Shown here: positions 54,198 through 63,620 of the stretch, one piece after another
Layout of the letters: every line of letters begins with the position of its first letter
Position numbering within the stretch: position 1 is the stretch's first letter
NCBI RefSeq assembly: GCF_003814835.1
Contig: NZ_RKRG01000002.1
Coordinates: 248,001 to 312,000 of the forward strand
Direction of reading: 5' to 3'
Source of the DNA: Methanobrevibacter gottschalkii DSM 11977
GTDB taxonomy: Archaea > Methanobacteriota > Methanobacteria > Methanobacteriales > Methanobacteriaceae
Length of the DNA stretch: 64,000 nt
Position numbers and translations under genes: made by a program
Notes under the pieces: model-generated
Database searches by the model: none
Told to the model about the DNA's origin: nothing
What the model saw: the letters and a program-made list of their open reading frames with translations, nothing else

Positions 54198-55196
54198 TCA
54201 TATTCCACTAAATGTTCTTACATAAGGAATTTTGCTTAAAATATAAGGCATTAACCAAGATAAAAAAATTATCATTATGAACATTAATGGAAACATTAGA
54301 TTGGAATGGGGATTGTAATAAGATAAAAATTTAGTTACAATTACATGTGAAAAGTACATTCCATAACTACATATACTTAAAGAAATAATGCTTTTGCCAA
54401 TGAAGTTATCTTTTATCGCTTTAAATTTGTTTAATTTATCTGCATACTTAATAGATATGAATAAACCTAATCCCATAAATACAATTGGGATATTCTGATA
54501 AATAGAATGGATAGCAGTACTATTTATGTAATTTAAGTATACAAAACAACTTAATGAAATTAAAAGAGTGATAACTCCTAGAATACAAATTTTTTCATTA
54601 TTTAGTTTAAATTCTTTATTTTCTAAGTAGTAACCTAAAACTGGATAACCAACATAACCAGCAAAATAGCTTAAATCAAGGTTAGTCCACAATGGATAAA
54701 CATTAAATGTTTGTAAAATTATAATGCTAAACCATATAGCTAAAAAATATTTTAAACCTTTTTCACCATATTCTTTTACAAATGAATTGAGTATTGGTAG
54801 AAATAAATAAATTCCAATTAAAACCCAAAAATACCAAGTAATTGAGGGTTCACCAATAAATACTTTCCAGAGATATGTTGGATTGCCCCCATAATAATAT
54901 ATTTGAGCTAAAATAAGTATTATCCAAAAGATAAATGGGTAAATAATCCTTACAAATCTTTTCTTTAAAAATTGACTTAAATCAGGATATTCGCGATTTA
55001 ATAGAAGCGCTCCGCTTATCATTAAAAATATTGGCACACCAATTCTTCCAATATCATGAAAAGTCATTTGAACAATTATTTGTGTTGTACTTGTTAGTGG
55101 GCCAAAAAAATAGTCCACATGGCAAATAATAACTGCAATAATTGCAAATGCTCTTAAAAAATCGTAATAAAATATTCTCTCTTTTTTGGTTTTCAT
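54198..55196 (-). CDS. Membrane acyltransferase, family 3
   Basis: 332 residues with about ten hydrophobic helices. The family pattern is YDFLRAFAIIAVIICHVDYFF at the N-terminus (Arg-His catalytic region), then GRIGVPIFLMISGALLLNRE. Such enzymes O-acetylate or O-acylate surface polysaccharides from acyl-CoA. It is in opposite orientation inside the island. Confidence 0.9.
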   Translation of the reverse strand: MKTKKERIFYYDFLRAFAIIAVIICHVDYFFGPLTSTTQIIVQMTFHDIGRIGVPIFLMISGALLLNREYPDLSQFLKKRFVRIIYPFIFWIILILAQIYYYGGNPTYLWKVFIGEPSITWYFWVLIGIYLFLPILNSFVKEYGEKGLKYFLAIWFSIIILQTFNVYPLWTNLDLSYFAGYVGYPVLGYYLENKEFKLNNEKICILGVITLLISLSCFVYLNYINSTAIHSIYQNIPIVFMGLGLFISIKYADKLNKFKAIKDNFIGKSIISLSICSYGMYFSHVIVTKFLSYYNPHSNLMFPLMFIMIIFLSWLMPYILSKIPYVRTFSGI

Positions 55197-55364
55197 ATTA
55201 TTGTTTAGGGTTAAATGAGTAAATATAGTTATTTTTTTTAACTAGTTTTAATATTATTATTGTTTTGTAATGTAATATATTTATTATTAATAATTCCTAA
55301 AATATATATTAATTGTTAATATTAGATATGATATTTTGAAATAAACATTACTGGTGCTTTTTAA

Positions 55365-56447
55365 ATGAATTTAACTGAACTTTATTATAAATTACCTAAA
55401 AAAATTCGTTATTCTGAGAGATTTATATTGTTTTGTATCAAATTAGCTAAACCATTCCACAAGAAAAAAACACATGAAAAGGAGATTAATTATACATTAA
55501 ATTATTTATTCAAGTCATCTGATGTTAAAATTGAAGGTACTTTAAGGAATATTCAATTATTGTATGCTGAATTATTAAGATTCATTGATAATATATGTAA
55601 AAAATACAATTTAGATTATTGTTTAGCTTATGGAACTTTATTGGGTGCTATTCGTCATGATGGTTTTATTCCATGGGATGATGATTGTGATATCATCATG
55701 ATTAGAAATGATTATAATAAATTAATCGAGGTATTGCCTTCCGAAATCAATAAACACAAATTTTTAAAAGAAAATATTGGTTTAACAAAATTAGTCGGTT
55801 TTAGAGAAAATTATTTTAATAATGTTAAAACTCTTTATGATGAAGAATTGGGGCATGATGTTTATTTTCACGATTATAATAAAGCACCTAAACAATTTGA
55901 TAGTAAGTATAATGAAAAGTTACCGAATTTATGTAAATCATTATTTTTACAGATAGGTTGGCTAAAACCGATGGTTAGGTTAGATATATTTCCATATGAC
56001 TATATTGAAGAAAAATCCCTAAATCATTATGATAAACATTATCGTCCGGCTAAAGTGTCATTTAGAAATTTCTTTGCAGATGATGATTTTTCTTATGAAA
56101 AAGAATTTAATAAGCATTTTGATAAATTAGGCTTAACTCTTGAGAAAACTAAATATGTTGGTGAAGGTATAGATGGATCTGATGAATATGTAGGATCTTA
56201 TGATTCAAGCATGTTTTTCCCAGTAAAAACACATAAATTTGAAGGATATGATCTTAAATGCCCAAATAAATCTGAAGAGTTGCTTAAAAGATGGTATGGT
56301 GAAAGTTATATGAGTATCCCACAAGCTATTGTAATGCACGGATACTCAGAGTATAATTCTCGTTTCTTTGATTCAATTGAAGATATGAATGAATCATTTA
56401 AACTTGCTATAAATGAACTTAAAAAGATTAATGACGAATTCGAGTAG
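55365..56447 (+). CDS. LicD-family phosphotransferase
   Basis: The 360-residue protein has the LicD nucleotidyltransferase-like core DYCLAYGTLLGAIRHDGF and IPWDDDCDIIMIR near residues 90-120, followed by a large variable part and a conserved KCPNKSEELLKRWYG near residue 305. Family members (LicD, FKRP/FKTN) move phosphocholine or polyol phosphate from CDP-linked donors to glycans. GGTGCTTTTT precedes ATG 55365. Confidence 0.9.
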   Translation: MNLTELYYKLPKKIRYSERFILFCIKLAKPFHKKKTHEKEINYTLNYLFKSSDVKIEGTLRNIQLLYAELLRFIDNICKKYNLDYCLAYGTLLGAIRHDGFIPWDDDCDIIMIRNDYNKLIEVLPSEINKHKFLKENIGLTKLVGFRENYFNNVKTLYDEELGHDVYFHDYNKAPKQFDSKYNEKLPNLCKSLFLQIGWLKPMVRLDIFPYDYIEEKSLNHYDKHYRPAKVSFRNFFADDDFSYEKEFNKHFDKLGLTLEKTKYVGEGIDGSDEYVGSYDSSMFFPVKTHKFEGYDLKCPNKSEELLKRWYGESYMSIPQAIVMHGYSEYNSRFFDSIEDMNESFKLAINELKKINDEFE

Positions 56448-56475
56448 TTTTTTATTTTTTCATATTTTAATTAGT

Positions 56476-56497
56476 AAACTAAACAATTGGTTAGTTT
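56476..56497. terminator. Hairpin between converging LicD genes
   Basis: AAACTAA (56476-56482) pairs with TTAGTTT (56491-56497) around an 8-base loop, with T and A runs on the two sides, between stops at 56447 and 56500. It could serve both strands. Confidence 0.45.
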
Positions 56498-56499
56498 TT

Positions 56500-57333
56500 T
56501 TAATATTCGCCAAAATCAATCTCGTCAGGTGCTGGACTCCATTTGGATTCTTCTGGGGGTAATGCCATATAATTTCCGTATGTTCTGGTAAGAACTTTAT
56601 CATAATTATTCGGTATATTTACTTCAATATCTTCAAATTGTGCTTTTTTTGGAGGTAACCAATCAGTTTTATGATAAATTGGCATTTGGCATATTGCCGG
56701 GAAATCACATATGTCATCACAGTCATCATTTTGGTATTTGCGATAAGAATTCACACATCTTTTTTTAATTCCATATGCTGAAATAGGGATTATTTTTATT
56801 AAATAATGTATTGTTTGTTGTAATATTTTTTTTAATTTTGACTGATTGTCATATTTAATGAATGCATACATGGTTAACTGATTAAGTGAAAAACTAACCC
56901 ATTTATGAATAAATCTTTTGAAGCTATTATTTGGAATATTATCTAAAATGAATACATCAATAAAAATATTTTGAGTGTAATCAACTTGATCTGCCCACCA
57001 TTCATTTATTACAGTATTTTTTAGCATTAACCTGCCCCATGTGTAATGGTATGTTTCTTCATTTAAAACATTGATAAATCTGTATTTATCATCAATATCC
57101 TTCTCTATAATTTTATTTAATTTTTCAAATTCTTCTCTAAACATTATCACGTCAATATCATCATCCCATGGGATGAACCCTTTATGTCTTATGGTTCCAA
57201 GTAGGCTTCCGCCATATATGAAATAAGTTAAATCATTTTCTTCACAGAGTTTAATGAAATACTTTAAAATACACATTTGGACTTTTTGTAAATGTTTTAG
57301 AGTCTCATCATCGTATCGTTTTGTCCTGAACAT
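56500..57333 (-). CDS. LicD-family phosphotransferase
   Basis: 277 residues with FIYGGSLLGTIRHKGFIPWDDD and DVIMFREEFEKLN near residues 38-70. It is much closer to the partial third LicD gene at 63621 (both start YDDxTLKHLQ and share SLLGTIRHxGFIPWDDD) than to the 55365 copy, so the two flank the phosphonate genes as paralogues. The conserved C-terminal part is shorter than in the 55365 protein. Confidence 0.9.
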   Translation of the reverse strand: MFRTKRYDDETLKHLQKVQMCILKYFIKLCEENDLTYFIYGGSLLGTIRHKGFIPWDDDIDVIMFREEFEKLNKIIEKDIDDKYRFINVLNEETYHYTWGRLMLKNTVINEWWADQVDYTQNIFIDVFILDNIPNNSFKRFIHKWVSFSLNQLTMYAFIKYDNQSKLKKILQQTIHYLIKIIPISAYGIKKRCVNSYRKYQNDDCDDICDFPAICQMPIYHKTDWLPPKKAQFEDIEVNIPNNYDKVLTRTYGNYMALPPEESKWSPAPDEIDFGEY

Positions 57334-57449
57334 TGTATTCCCATTATCTTTTTTTTTTAATTAATTTTATTTATGTGTTGGAAATTTTTAAATATTTCTT
57401 TTTTTAAAATTTATAATATAATAAACATAAATTTTATTAAGGTAATATT

Positions 57450-58757
57450 ATGAAATCTGATAATCCAATTGTATATACTTGTTTCTGTACCGATATTATT
57501 CATGATGGGCATCTAAATTTAATTAATGAAGCAAAAAAATATGGAGATGTTGTTGTCGGAGTTCTTTGCGACTCTGAAATGGTCAAATATAATAGATTTC
57601 CCTTAAAAACAACTGAAGAACGTATTGAATTAGTTAAAGAGATTCCGGATATAAAAGATGTAATTGTTCAAAATAAAATTATGTATGATGATGTGGTTTC
57701 TGAACTCAAACCGGATTATATTATTCATGGAGATAACTGGTCTGAAGAATCTATGAAGGTTATAAGGAGAAATATTATTTCTGTTCTTGATAAGTATGGG
57801 GGGAAATTAATCGAAGTTCCATATACTTTCAATGAAAAAATACAAAAAGTTGATAGGCAAATGAGAGAAAAGTTAGCAATGCCTGAACTCAGAAGAGCCA
57901 GATTAAGAAAATTATTAAACATGATTCCTGTTGTAAAAACAATTGAAGTGCACAGTGGATTAACAGGTTTAATAGCTGAAAAAACTGTTGTTGCTGACGA
58001 TGAACACATTGACCAATTTGATGCAATGTGGATTTCAAGCTTATGTGACAGTACAGAAAAAGGTAAACCCGATATTGAATTAGTGGATATGACTTCAAGA
58101 TTTAGAACAATTAATGACATTATGGAAGTCACTACAAAACCAATCATATTTGATGGGGATACAGGGGGAATAGCAGAACATTTTGTTTATACTGTAAGAT
58201 CTCTTGAAAGAATGGGTGTTTCAGCAGTGATTATTGAAGATAAAATTGGATTAAAGAAAAATTCGTTGTTTGGAAATGAAGTTAAACAGACACAAGATGA
58301 AATTGATCATTTCTGTGAAAAAATTTCTGCAGGTAAAAATGCTCAGTTATCTGAGGATTTCATGATTATAGCAAGAATTGAAAGTCTTATTTTAGAACAA
58401 GGTATGGATGATGCACTTAAAAGGGCATTTGCATTTCGTGATGCTGGTGCAGATGGCATCATGATTCACAGCAGAAGAAAAGAACCAGACGAAATCTTAG
58501 AATTTTGCGACAAGTTTAGAGCAGAAGATAAAGAAACCCCAATTGTAGTGGTTCCATCTTCATATAATACAATTACTGAAGATGAATTAAAAGCGCATGG
58601 AGTTAATATTGTAATTTATGCAAATCAGTTATTAAGAGCAGCGTTTCCATCAATGCAAAATGCTGCAAAAAGTATTTTAAAACATCATAGGGCTCATGAA
58701 ATAGATGAAAAGTTATTGTCTATTAAAAAAATTATTACTTTAATAGATGAATTGTAA
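57450..58757 (+). CDS. pepM: Cytidylyltransferase fused to phosphoenolpyruvate mutase
   Basis: The 435-residue protein has two domains. Residues 1-140 are a TagD-like cytidylyltransferase: TCFCTDIIHDGHLNLINEA (HDGH at 18-21) and IIHGDNWSEESMKVIRR. Residues 160-435 are PEP mutase, which makes phosphonopyruvate from PEP: FDGDTGG at 234-240 and the signature EDKIGLKKNS at 263-272, then MIHSRRKEPDEILEFCD. The mutase signature separates it from isocitrate-lyase-like relatives. AAGGTAAT precedes ATG 57450. It starts the phosphonate run. Confidence 0.93.
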   Translation: MKSDNPIVYTCFCTDIIHDGHLNLINEAKKYGDVVVGVLCDSEMVKYNRFPLKTTEERIELVKEIPDIKDVIVQNKIMYDDVVSELKPDYIIHGDNWSEESMKVIRRNIISVLDKYGGKLIEVPYTFNEKIQKVDRQMREKLAMPELRRARLRKLLNMIPVVKTIEVHSGLTGLIAEKTVVADDEHIDQFDAMWISSLCDSTEKGKPDIELVDMTSRFRTINDIMEVTTKPIIFDGDTGGIAEHFVYTVRSLERMGVSAVIIEDKIGLKKNSLFGNEVKQTQDEIDHFCEKISAGKNAQLSEDFMIIARIESLILEQGMDDALKRAFAFRDAGADGIMIHSRRKEPDEILEFCDKFRAEDKETPIVVVPSSYNTITEDELKAHGVNIVIYANQLLRAAFPSMQNAAKSILKHHRAHEIDEKLLSIKKIITLIDEL

Positions 58758-58766
58758 GGTGGTTAA

Positions 58767-59498
58767 ATGTCAAGATATGCAATTTTATCGGATATTCATG
58801 GAAATCTATTTGCTCTAAAAGAAGTTTTTAAGGATTTAAGTACACAAAAAACCGATTATATAATTCTTTTAGGGGACTTAATTGATTATGGGATGCAGTC
58901 TAATGAAGTTGTTGAGTTCATCCGTGATAATTTATCTTCAAAAATAATCTGTAATATCTGGGGAAATCATGAAATGGCTATTTTGACAAAAGATTTTAAA
59001 CATTTTTCAAGCTCAAGAGGTGTTGAATCAGCAAAATTTACTGATTCTATTTTAACTAACGATTCTAGGAGCTATTTAAACAATGAATTGGTTAAAGAGG
59101 GTAAATTAGATTTTGAAATATGTGAAAAACAAGTTTTAGCAGTTCATGGATCTTTAACGGATTATTATTGGAAAGCTATTTTTCCAGATAATTTAAATGG
59201 AAATTATATTGATTATGACATTGTTTTATCAGGCCATTCCCATTATCCTCATGTTTTTCAAAAGTTTTATGAAGTTGATGATCCGGACATGAGAAATAAG
59301 AAATCCGTATTGTTTATTAATCCGGGATCTGTTGGCCAGCCTAGAAATCATAATCCTAATGCTCAATATGCAATTTTAGACACTGATTTAATGAATATCG
59401 AATTAAAATCAGTTAAATACCCTAAATATGATGCTATGGATTTATATGATGGTAATATTGATGATTTTTATAGAAAAAGATTAAAAAATGGAATTTAA
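58767..59498 (+). CDS. Metallophosphoesterase
   Basis: 243 residues with the calcineurin-like metal motifs in order: ILSDIHGNLFALKEV, ILLGDLIDYGMQSNE, IWGNHEMAILT, VHGSLTD and LSGHSHYPHVF. The family hydrolyses phosphomono- or diesters. Position between pepM and the epimerase gene suggests a part in head-group processing or sugar-phosphate turnover, not certain. AAGGTGGTT precedes ATG 58767. Confidence 0.9.
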   Translation: MSRYAILSDIHGNLFALKEVFKDLSTQKTDYIILLGDLIDYGMQSNEVVEFIRDNLSSKIICNIWGNHEMAILTKDFKHFSSSRGVESAKFTDSILTNDSRSYLNNELVKEGKLDFEICEKQVLAVHGSLTDYYWKAIFPDNLNGNYIDYDIVLSGHSHYPHVFQKFYEVDDPDMRNKKSVLFINPGSVGQPRNHNPNAQYAILDTDLMNIELKSVKYPKYDAMDLYDGNIDDFYRKRLKNGI

Positions 59499-59506
59499 GG
59501 GATATT

Positions 59507-60511
59507 ATGAATATATTATATATTATTAGTGGTGTTACTGGAATGACTGGTAACGAGTTAGTTCGCCAGTTGTTAAATCAGAATGAAGATGAAGTGAAAA
59601 TCATCGGCTTCGATAATTTTTATGCATCTTCAATTGATACTGTAAGCGATTGTATTAATGACGGTCGTTTTGATTTTTATGAATATGACTTAAACAGTAA
59701 TGATGATATGGATAAAATTGAAGCACTGGTTTTAAGTATTAAAGATGATTTCGATGAATTAGTATATATTAACTGTGCAGCTGTTGTTCATACCGAACAC
59801 TTCTATAAAGTTTATGAAACTTATCAAACTAATGTTGCTAGTATGAATGACTTCTTACAACAGGCTATTCGTGTGGGTGCTGAAAAATACATTAATTGTT
59901 CCACATCAGAAGTTTATTCCATGAATTCATGGAATGAAGAGGGTGGGGTTAAAGAATCTGATTTCATCACTATGGCTGATGCAGAACACAGTCAAAGAAC
60001 TAGTTATGCAACTGGTAAATTGTTAACAGAGTTTTTTATGAAAGATTCTGTAGATAATGGCAAAATCAAGGGATGTTCTATTCGCTTTGCCAATGTTTAC
60101 AGTAAAGATGAAAAGTATCCAAAACATATTATTCCACATATTATTGATAGCTTTAAAAACAAGGGTGAAGTTGTTTTACTTGAAAATTCTAAAAAGAATT
60201 GCAGAACTTTCTTAAATAATTATGATAGTTGTAGTGCAGTAATTGAATTAGCTAAAACTGATTCTGCACTTGATGGTACAATTTATAATGTTGCAACAGA
60301 TGAAGAAATTTCAATTATTGATTTGGCAATATTAATTGCTAAAAAAATGGGAATTGATAAACCTGTTATTAAATTTGAAGGTTACCGTGAATCTGATCCT
60401 GAAAGAAGACTATTGTCCACTGAAAAAATTATAACCAGAACTAACTGGAAACCAATTATTGACTTGGATAAAGGATTGGATGAATGTATTGAGAACTACA
60501 CTAAAAATTAG
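59507..60511 (+). CDS. NAD-dependent epimerase/dehydratase (extended SDR)
   Basis: 334 residues. NILYIISGVTGMTGNELVRQL is the dinucleotide loop (GxxGxxG), INCAAVVHTEHFYKVYETYQ and NCSTSEVYS follow, and the catalytic pair is SYATGKLLTEFF (YxxxK). The C-terminal substrate region DPERRLLSTEKIITRTNWKP is GalE/RmlB-like. It probably modifies a nucleotide sugar; a phosphonate substrate is also possible given its neighbours. Confidence 0.88.
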   Translation: MNILYIISGVTGMTGNELVRQLLNQNEDEVKIIGFDNFYASSIDTVSDCINDGRFDFYEYDLNSNDDMDKIEALVLSIKDDFDELVYINCAAVVHTEHFYKVYETYQTNVASMNDFLQQAIRVGAEKYINCSTSEVYSMNSWNEEGGVKESDFITMADAEHSQRTSYATGKLLTEFFMKDSVDNGKIKGCSIRFANVYSKDEKYPKHIIPHIIDSFKNKGEVVLLENSKKNCRTFLNNYDSCSAVIELAKTDSALDGTIYNVATDEEISIIDLAILIAKKMGIDKPVIKFEGYRESDPERRLLSTEKIITRTNWKPIIDLDKGLDECIENYTKN

Positions 60512-60521
60512 GTGAATAGAC

Positions 60522-61292
60522 TTGAAAATTTCCATTATTACTGTTGCTGGTGTTTCCAGCAGGTTCAATAAAGATATTTCTGAAGAAGAAAAGATGTTAA
60601 AATGCATATATTATGAAGAAAATCCTAAAGACACTTTAATTTATAAAATGATTAATAAATTATCATATTGTGATAAAATAGTTGTTGTTGGAGGATACAA
60701 ATACTCTGATTTAACTGAATATGTCAATAAAGAAATTCCTATAGAGTTACAGGAAAAAATCATGCTTGTTGAAAACGACCGTTATGCTGATCTAAGCTCA
60801 GGTTACAGTTTATACTTAGGAATCAAAGAATCTTTAAATAATTTTGATGGTATTGAGGAATTACTTTTTGTAGAAGGTGATTTGGACATTGATTCAGAAT
60901 CATTAACAAAGGTAATCGATTCTGATAAAAATGTTTTAACATTCAATAGAGAACCAATTTTTTCAAATAAATCTGTTGTTTTATATCAAAATGAAAATGA
61001 TGAATACCATTACTTATTTAACAGTAATCATGGAATGTTAATCTTAAATGAACCATTTAAAGCTATTTTTAATTCAGGTCAAACTTGGAAATTTAGAGAT
61101 ATTGAATTACTTAAAATAGCTAATGATTATTTTTATGAAAATTGTATAGATGATACTAATTTGGGCATTATCCAAAAATATTTTGATTCAGTTGAAAATA
61201 AAGATACTATTGAGATTATCGGATTGGAACATTGGGTTAATTGTAATACTCGTGCTGATTATCAATATATAAAAGAATACTGGGGGAAATAA
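60522..61292 (+). CDS. Sugar-phosphate/choline-phosphate-type nucleotidyltransferase
   Basis: The 256-residue protein has the NTP-transferase start SIITVAGVSSRFNKDISEEEK (Gly-rich loop with SRF), IVVVGGYKYSDLTEYVN, LVENDRYADLSSGYSLYLGI and LLFVEGDLDIDSESLTKVI (metal Asp), like LicC and MobA-related enzymes. LicC makes CDP-choline, so this is a candidate for activating a phosphonate head group. Start TTG 60522 follows AGGTGA. Confidence 0.83.
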   Translation: MKISIITVAGVSSRFNKDISEEEKMLKCIYYEENPKDTLIYKMINKLSYCDKIVVVGGYKYSDLTEYVNKEIPIELQEKIMLVENDRYADLSSGYSLYLGIKESLNNFDGIEELLFVEGDLDIDSESLTKVIDSDKNVLTFNREPIFSNKSVVLYQNENDEYHYLFNSNHGMLILNEPFKAIFNSGQTWKFRDIELLKIANDYFYENCIDDTNLGIIQKYFDSVENKDTIEIIGLEHWVNCNTRADYQYIKEYWGK

Positions 61293-61293
61293 C

Positions 61294-62475
61294 ATGAAAA
61301 ATTTAGATGAAAGGTTAAAAATAGTAGAAAAACATGTAAAAGATGATGAAATTACAATAATGATTATTGGTTTAGGTAGTGTTGGAACATATTTGCTTGA
61401 CTTTTTAGTAAGTAAAAATGATGCTGCGATAAAATTAGTAGTTGTTGGAAGAAATCAGGAAAAAATGCAATCTGATGTTAATATTGTCCGTGTTGCAGGT
61501 CTTATTCGTGAAGTTAACAAATCTCAAATTGTAGTTGAAGCAGGTGTTGACTTAAACGATATTGATTCAATTCAAAAAGCAATCAGTAAACATAATCCTG
61601 ATTTTATTGTTAATTCAAGCAGAGCATATCCTGGTCTTAAATATGGAAGTATATCTTGGAGTAATGTAAGGGCTTACGGTATTTGGACTCCTTTGTCAAT
61701 TAAATTTACTAAAAATATTATGGAAGCATGTGAAAATGTTGACACTGATGCAGTTGTCATTAACACTTCATACTCTGATGCAGTTATTCCATGGCTTAAA
61801 AGTGCTGAAAAAGCATATCCTGACTTTGGAAGTGGAAATTTAAATCACTTAATTCCTAGAATGAAATTTGCAGTAGCAAATATTTTAGGGGTGGATGATT
61901 TCTGGAATGTTGACTTTAATTTTGCAGCAGCTCATTTCCATGATGTATGTATTAGTAAAGAAGGACAAACCGAAGGTGTGGACTTGCCTCTCAAGATATA
62001 CTACAAAGGCGATGAACAAGACATTCCTCATGATGAAATTTATAATGCATGTTCAATTAGTATGCCCGTTGATCAAAAAAGGAATATGATGAATGCTTCT
62101 AGTAATTATCGTATTATTTCAGCAATAATTGATGCAATACGCACCGGTGAGAATCAAAAAATATTTTCTCCAGGAGCGTTTGGTCATATTGGAGGATATC
62201 CTGTAATTATTGGTTATAAAGAGGGTAAAATTTCTGCTTGGATTGATGAATCTGTATTTACATTTGATGAAATGGATAAAGCAAATCGTAAATCCCTTGC
62301 TTTAGATGGTGTGGAAGATATTCTTGATGCAACCTTAATCTACACTGATGATTTAATTAAAAAAGTTGAAAAAGCATTTGGTGAAGATTTACCGAAAAAA
62401 GTAAAATATGATGAAATTGAAAAAACCGCTGAATTTCTCATTGAAAAGATAATCACTCCACAATTAAATAAATAG
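61294..62475 (+). CDS. Rossmann-fold oxidoreductase of unknown specificity
   Basis: The 393-residue protein starts, after a short lead, with ITIMIIGLGSVGTYLLDFL (GxGxxG), then KLVVVGRNQEKMQSDV and HNPDFIVNSSRAYPGLKYG, like a saccharopine-dehydrogenase or glyceraldehyde-phosphate-type NAD(P) protein. The central HLIPRMKFAVANILGVDDFW and AAAHFHDVCI are unfamiliar to me. It is a candidate for the step after phosphonoacetaldehyde in the cluster. GGGGGAAAT precedes ATG 61294. Confidence 0.8.
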   Translation: MKNLDERLKIVEKHVKDDEITIMIIGLGSVGTYLLDFLVSKNDAAIKLVVVGRNQEKMQSDVNIVRVAGLIREVNKSQIVVEAGVDLNDIDSIQKAISKHNPDFIVNSSRAYPGLKYGSISWSNVRAYGIWTPLSIKFTKNIMEACENVDTDAVVINTSYSDAVIPWLKSAEKAYPDFGSGNLNHLIPRMKFAVANILGVDDFWNVDFNFAAAHFHDVCISKEGQTEGVDLPLKIYYKGDEQDIPHDEIYNACSISMPVDQKRNMMNASSNYRIISAIIDAIRTGENQKIFSPGAFGHIGGYPVIIGYKEGKISAWIDESVFTFDEMDKANRKSLALDGVEDILDATLIYTDDLIKKVEKAFGEDLPKKVKYDEIEKTAEFLIEKIITPQLNK

Positions 62476-62486
62476 GATCAATCATA

Positions 62487-63605
62487 ATGAAAGTTGAAGA
62501 TTTTGTTGATGTTTTGGATTGTGAATTTTATACTGGTGTTCCGGATTCACAATTAAAAGCATTATGTAATTATTTGATAAATGAATATGGCATTGATGAA
62601 AAGCATCATTTAATCGCAGCTAATGAAGGTAATTGCACCGCTCTTGCTGCAGGTTATCATTTAGCAACTGGAAAAGTTCCAGTCGTTTATATGCAAAATA
62701 GTGGTGAAGGAAATATTATCAATCCTGTTGCATCACTTTTAAATGATCAAGTTTATGCAATTCCAGCTATTTTTGTCATCGGATGGAGGGGACAACCTGG
62801 AATTCATGATGAACCTCAACATATTTATCAAGGAAAAATTACTTGTGATTTGCTTGATTTAATGGATATTGAGAACTTTACAGTCAGTCCGGAAACTTCT
62901 GTTGATGAACTGAATGATGTAATGATTAAATTTAATAATGTTTTAAAATCAGGTAAAAGTGTTGCATTTGTTATTCTTAAAAATGCTTTAACTTATGATG
63001 GGAAAACTATTTATGAAAATGATAATGAACTAATTCGTGAAGAAATTATAGAACACATTGTTAATGTATCTGATAGTGATCCAATTGTATCAACAACGGG
63101 TAAAGCAAGCCGTGAGCTATTTGAAATAAGGGAATCTAAAAATCAAGCTCATAAACATGATTTTTTAACAGTTGGTTCAATGGGGCATTCTTCTTCTATT
63201 GCTCTAGGGATTGCAATAAATAAGCCGGATAAACGTGTTTGGTGTATTGACGGTGATGGAGCTTTATTAATGCATATGGGATCAATGCCGGTTGTTGGAA
63301 ATGTTAATCCTGATAATTTAATTCATATTGTAATAAATAATGGTGCTCATGAAACCGTTGGTGGAATGCCAACTGCAGCGGCAGGTACTGATTTAGTTGC
63401 TATTGCAAAAGCTTGTGGTTATTCTTATGCAGTTTCTGTGGATAATATTGATGATTTGGATGAAGAACTTATTAAAGTAAAAAATATGGGTAATTTATGC
63501 TTTATTGAAGTATTATCTTCAATTGGTTCACGTGCTGATCTTGGAAGGCCGACTACAACAGCATTAGAAAACAAAAAAAGCTTTATGAACTTTTTAAATC
63601 AATGA
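62487..63605 (+). CDS. ppd: Phosphonopyruvate decarboxylase
   Basis: The 372-residue TPP enzyme turns phosphonopyruvate into phosphonoacetaldehyde and pulls the unfavourable PEP mutase reaction forward. Its PYR part shows DVLDCEFYTGVPDSQLKAL and HHLIAANEGNCTALAAGYHLA near residues 41-60 with VVYMQNSGEGNIINPV; the PP part shows VWCIDGDGALLMHMGSM and LIHIVINNGAHETVGGM (GDG...NN TPP motif). Its length and order match AepY. It completes the core pair with pepM. Confidence 0.95.
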   Translation: MKVEDFVDVLDCEFYTGVPDSQLKALCNYLINEYGIDEKHHLIAANEGNCTALAAGYHLATGKVPVVYMQNSGEGNIINPVASLLNDQVYAIPAIFVIGWRGQPGIHDEPQHIYQGKITCDLLDLMDIENFTVSPETSVDELNDVMIKFNNVLKSGKSVAFVILKNALTYDGKTIYENDNELIREEIIEHIVNVSDSDPIVSTTGKASRELFEIRESKNQAHKHDFLTVGSMGHSSSIALGIAINKPDKRVWCIDGDGALLMHMGSMPVVGNVNPDNLIHIVINNGAHETVGGMPTAAAGTDLVAIAKACGYSYAVSVDNIDDLDEELIKVKNMGNLCFIEVLSSIGSRADLGRPTTTALENKKSFMNFLNQ

Positions 63606-63620
63606 ATTTTAAGTGGTATT

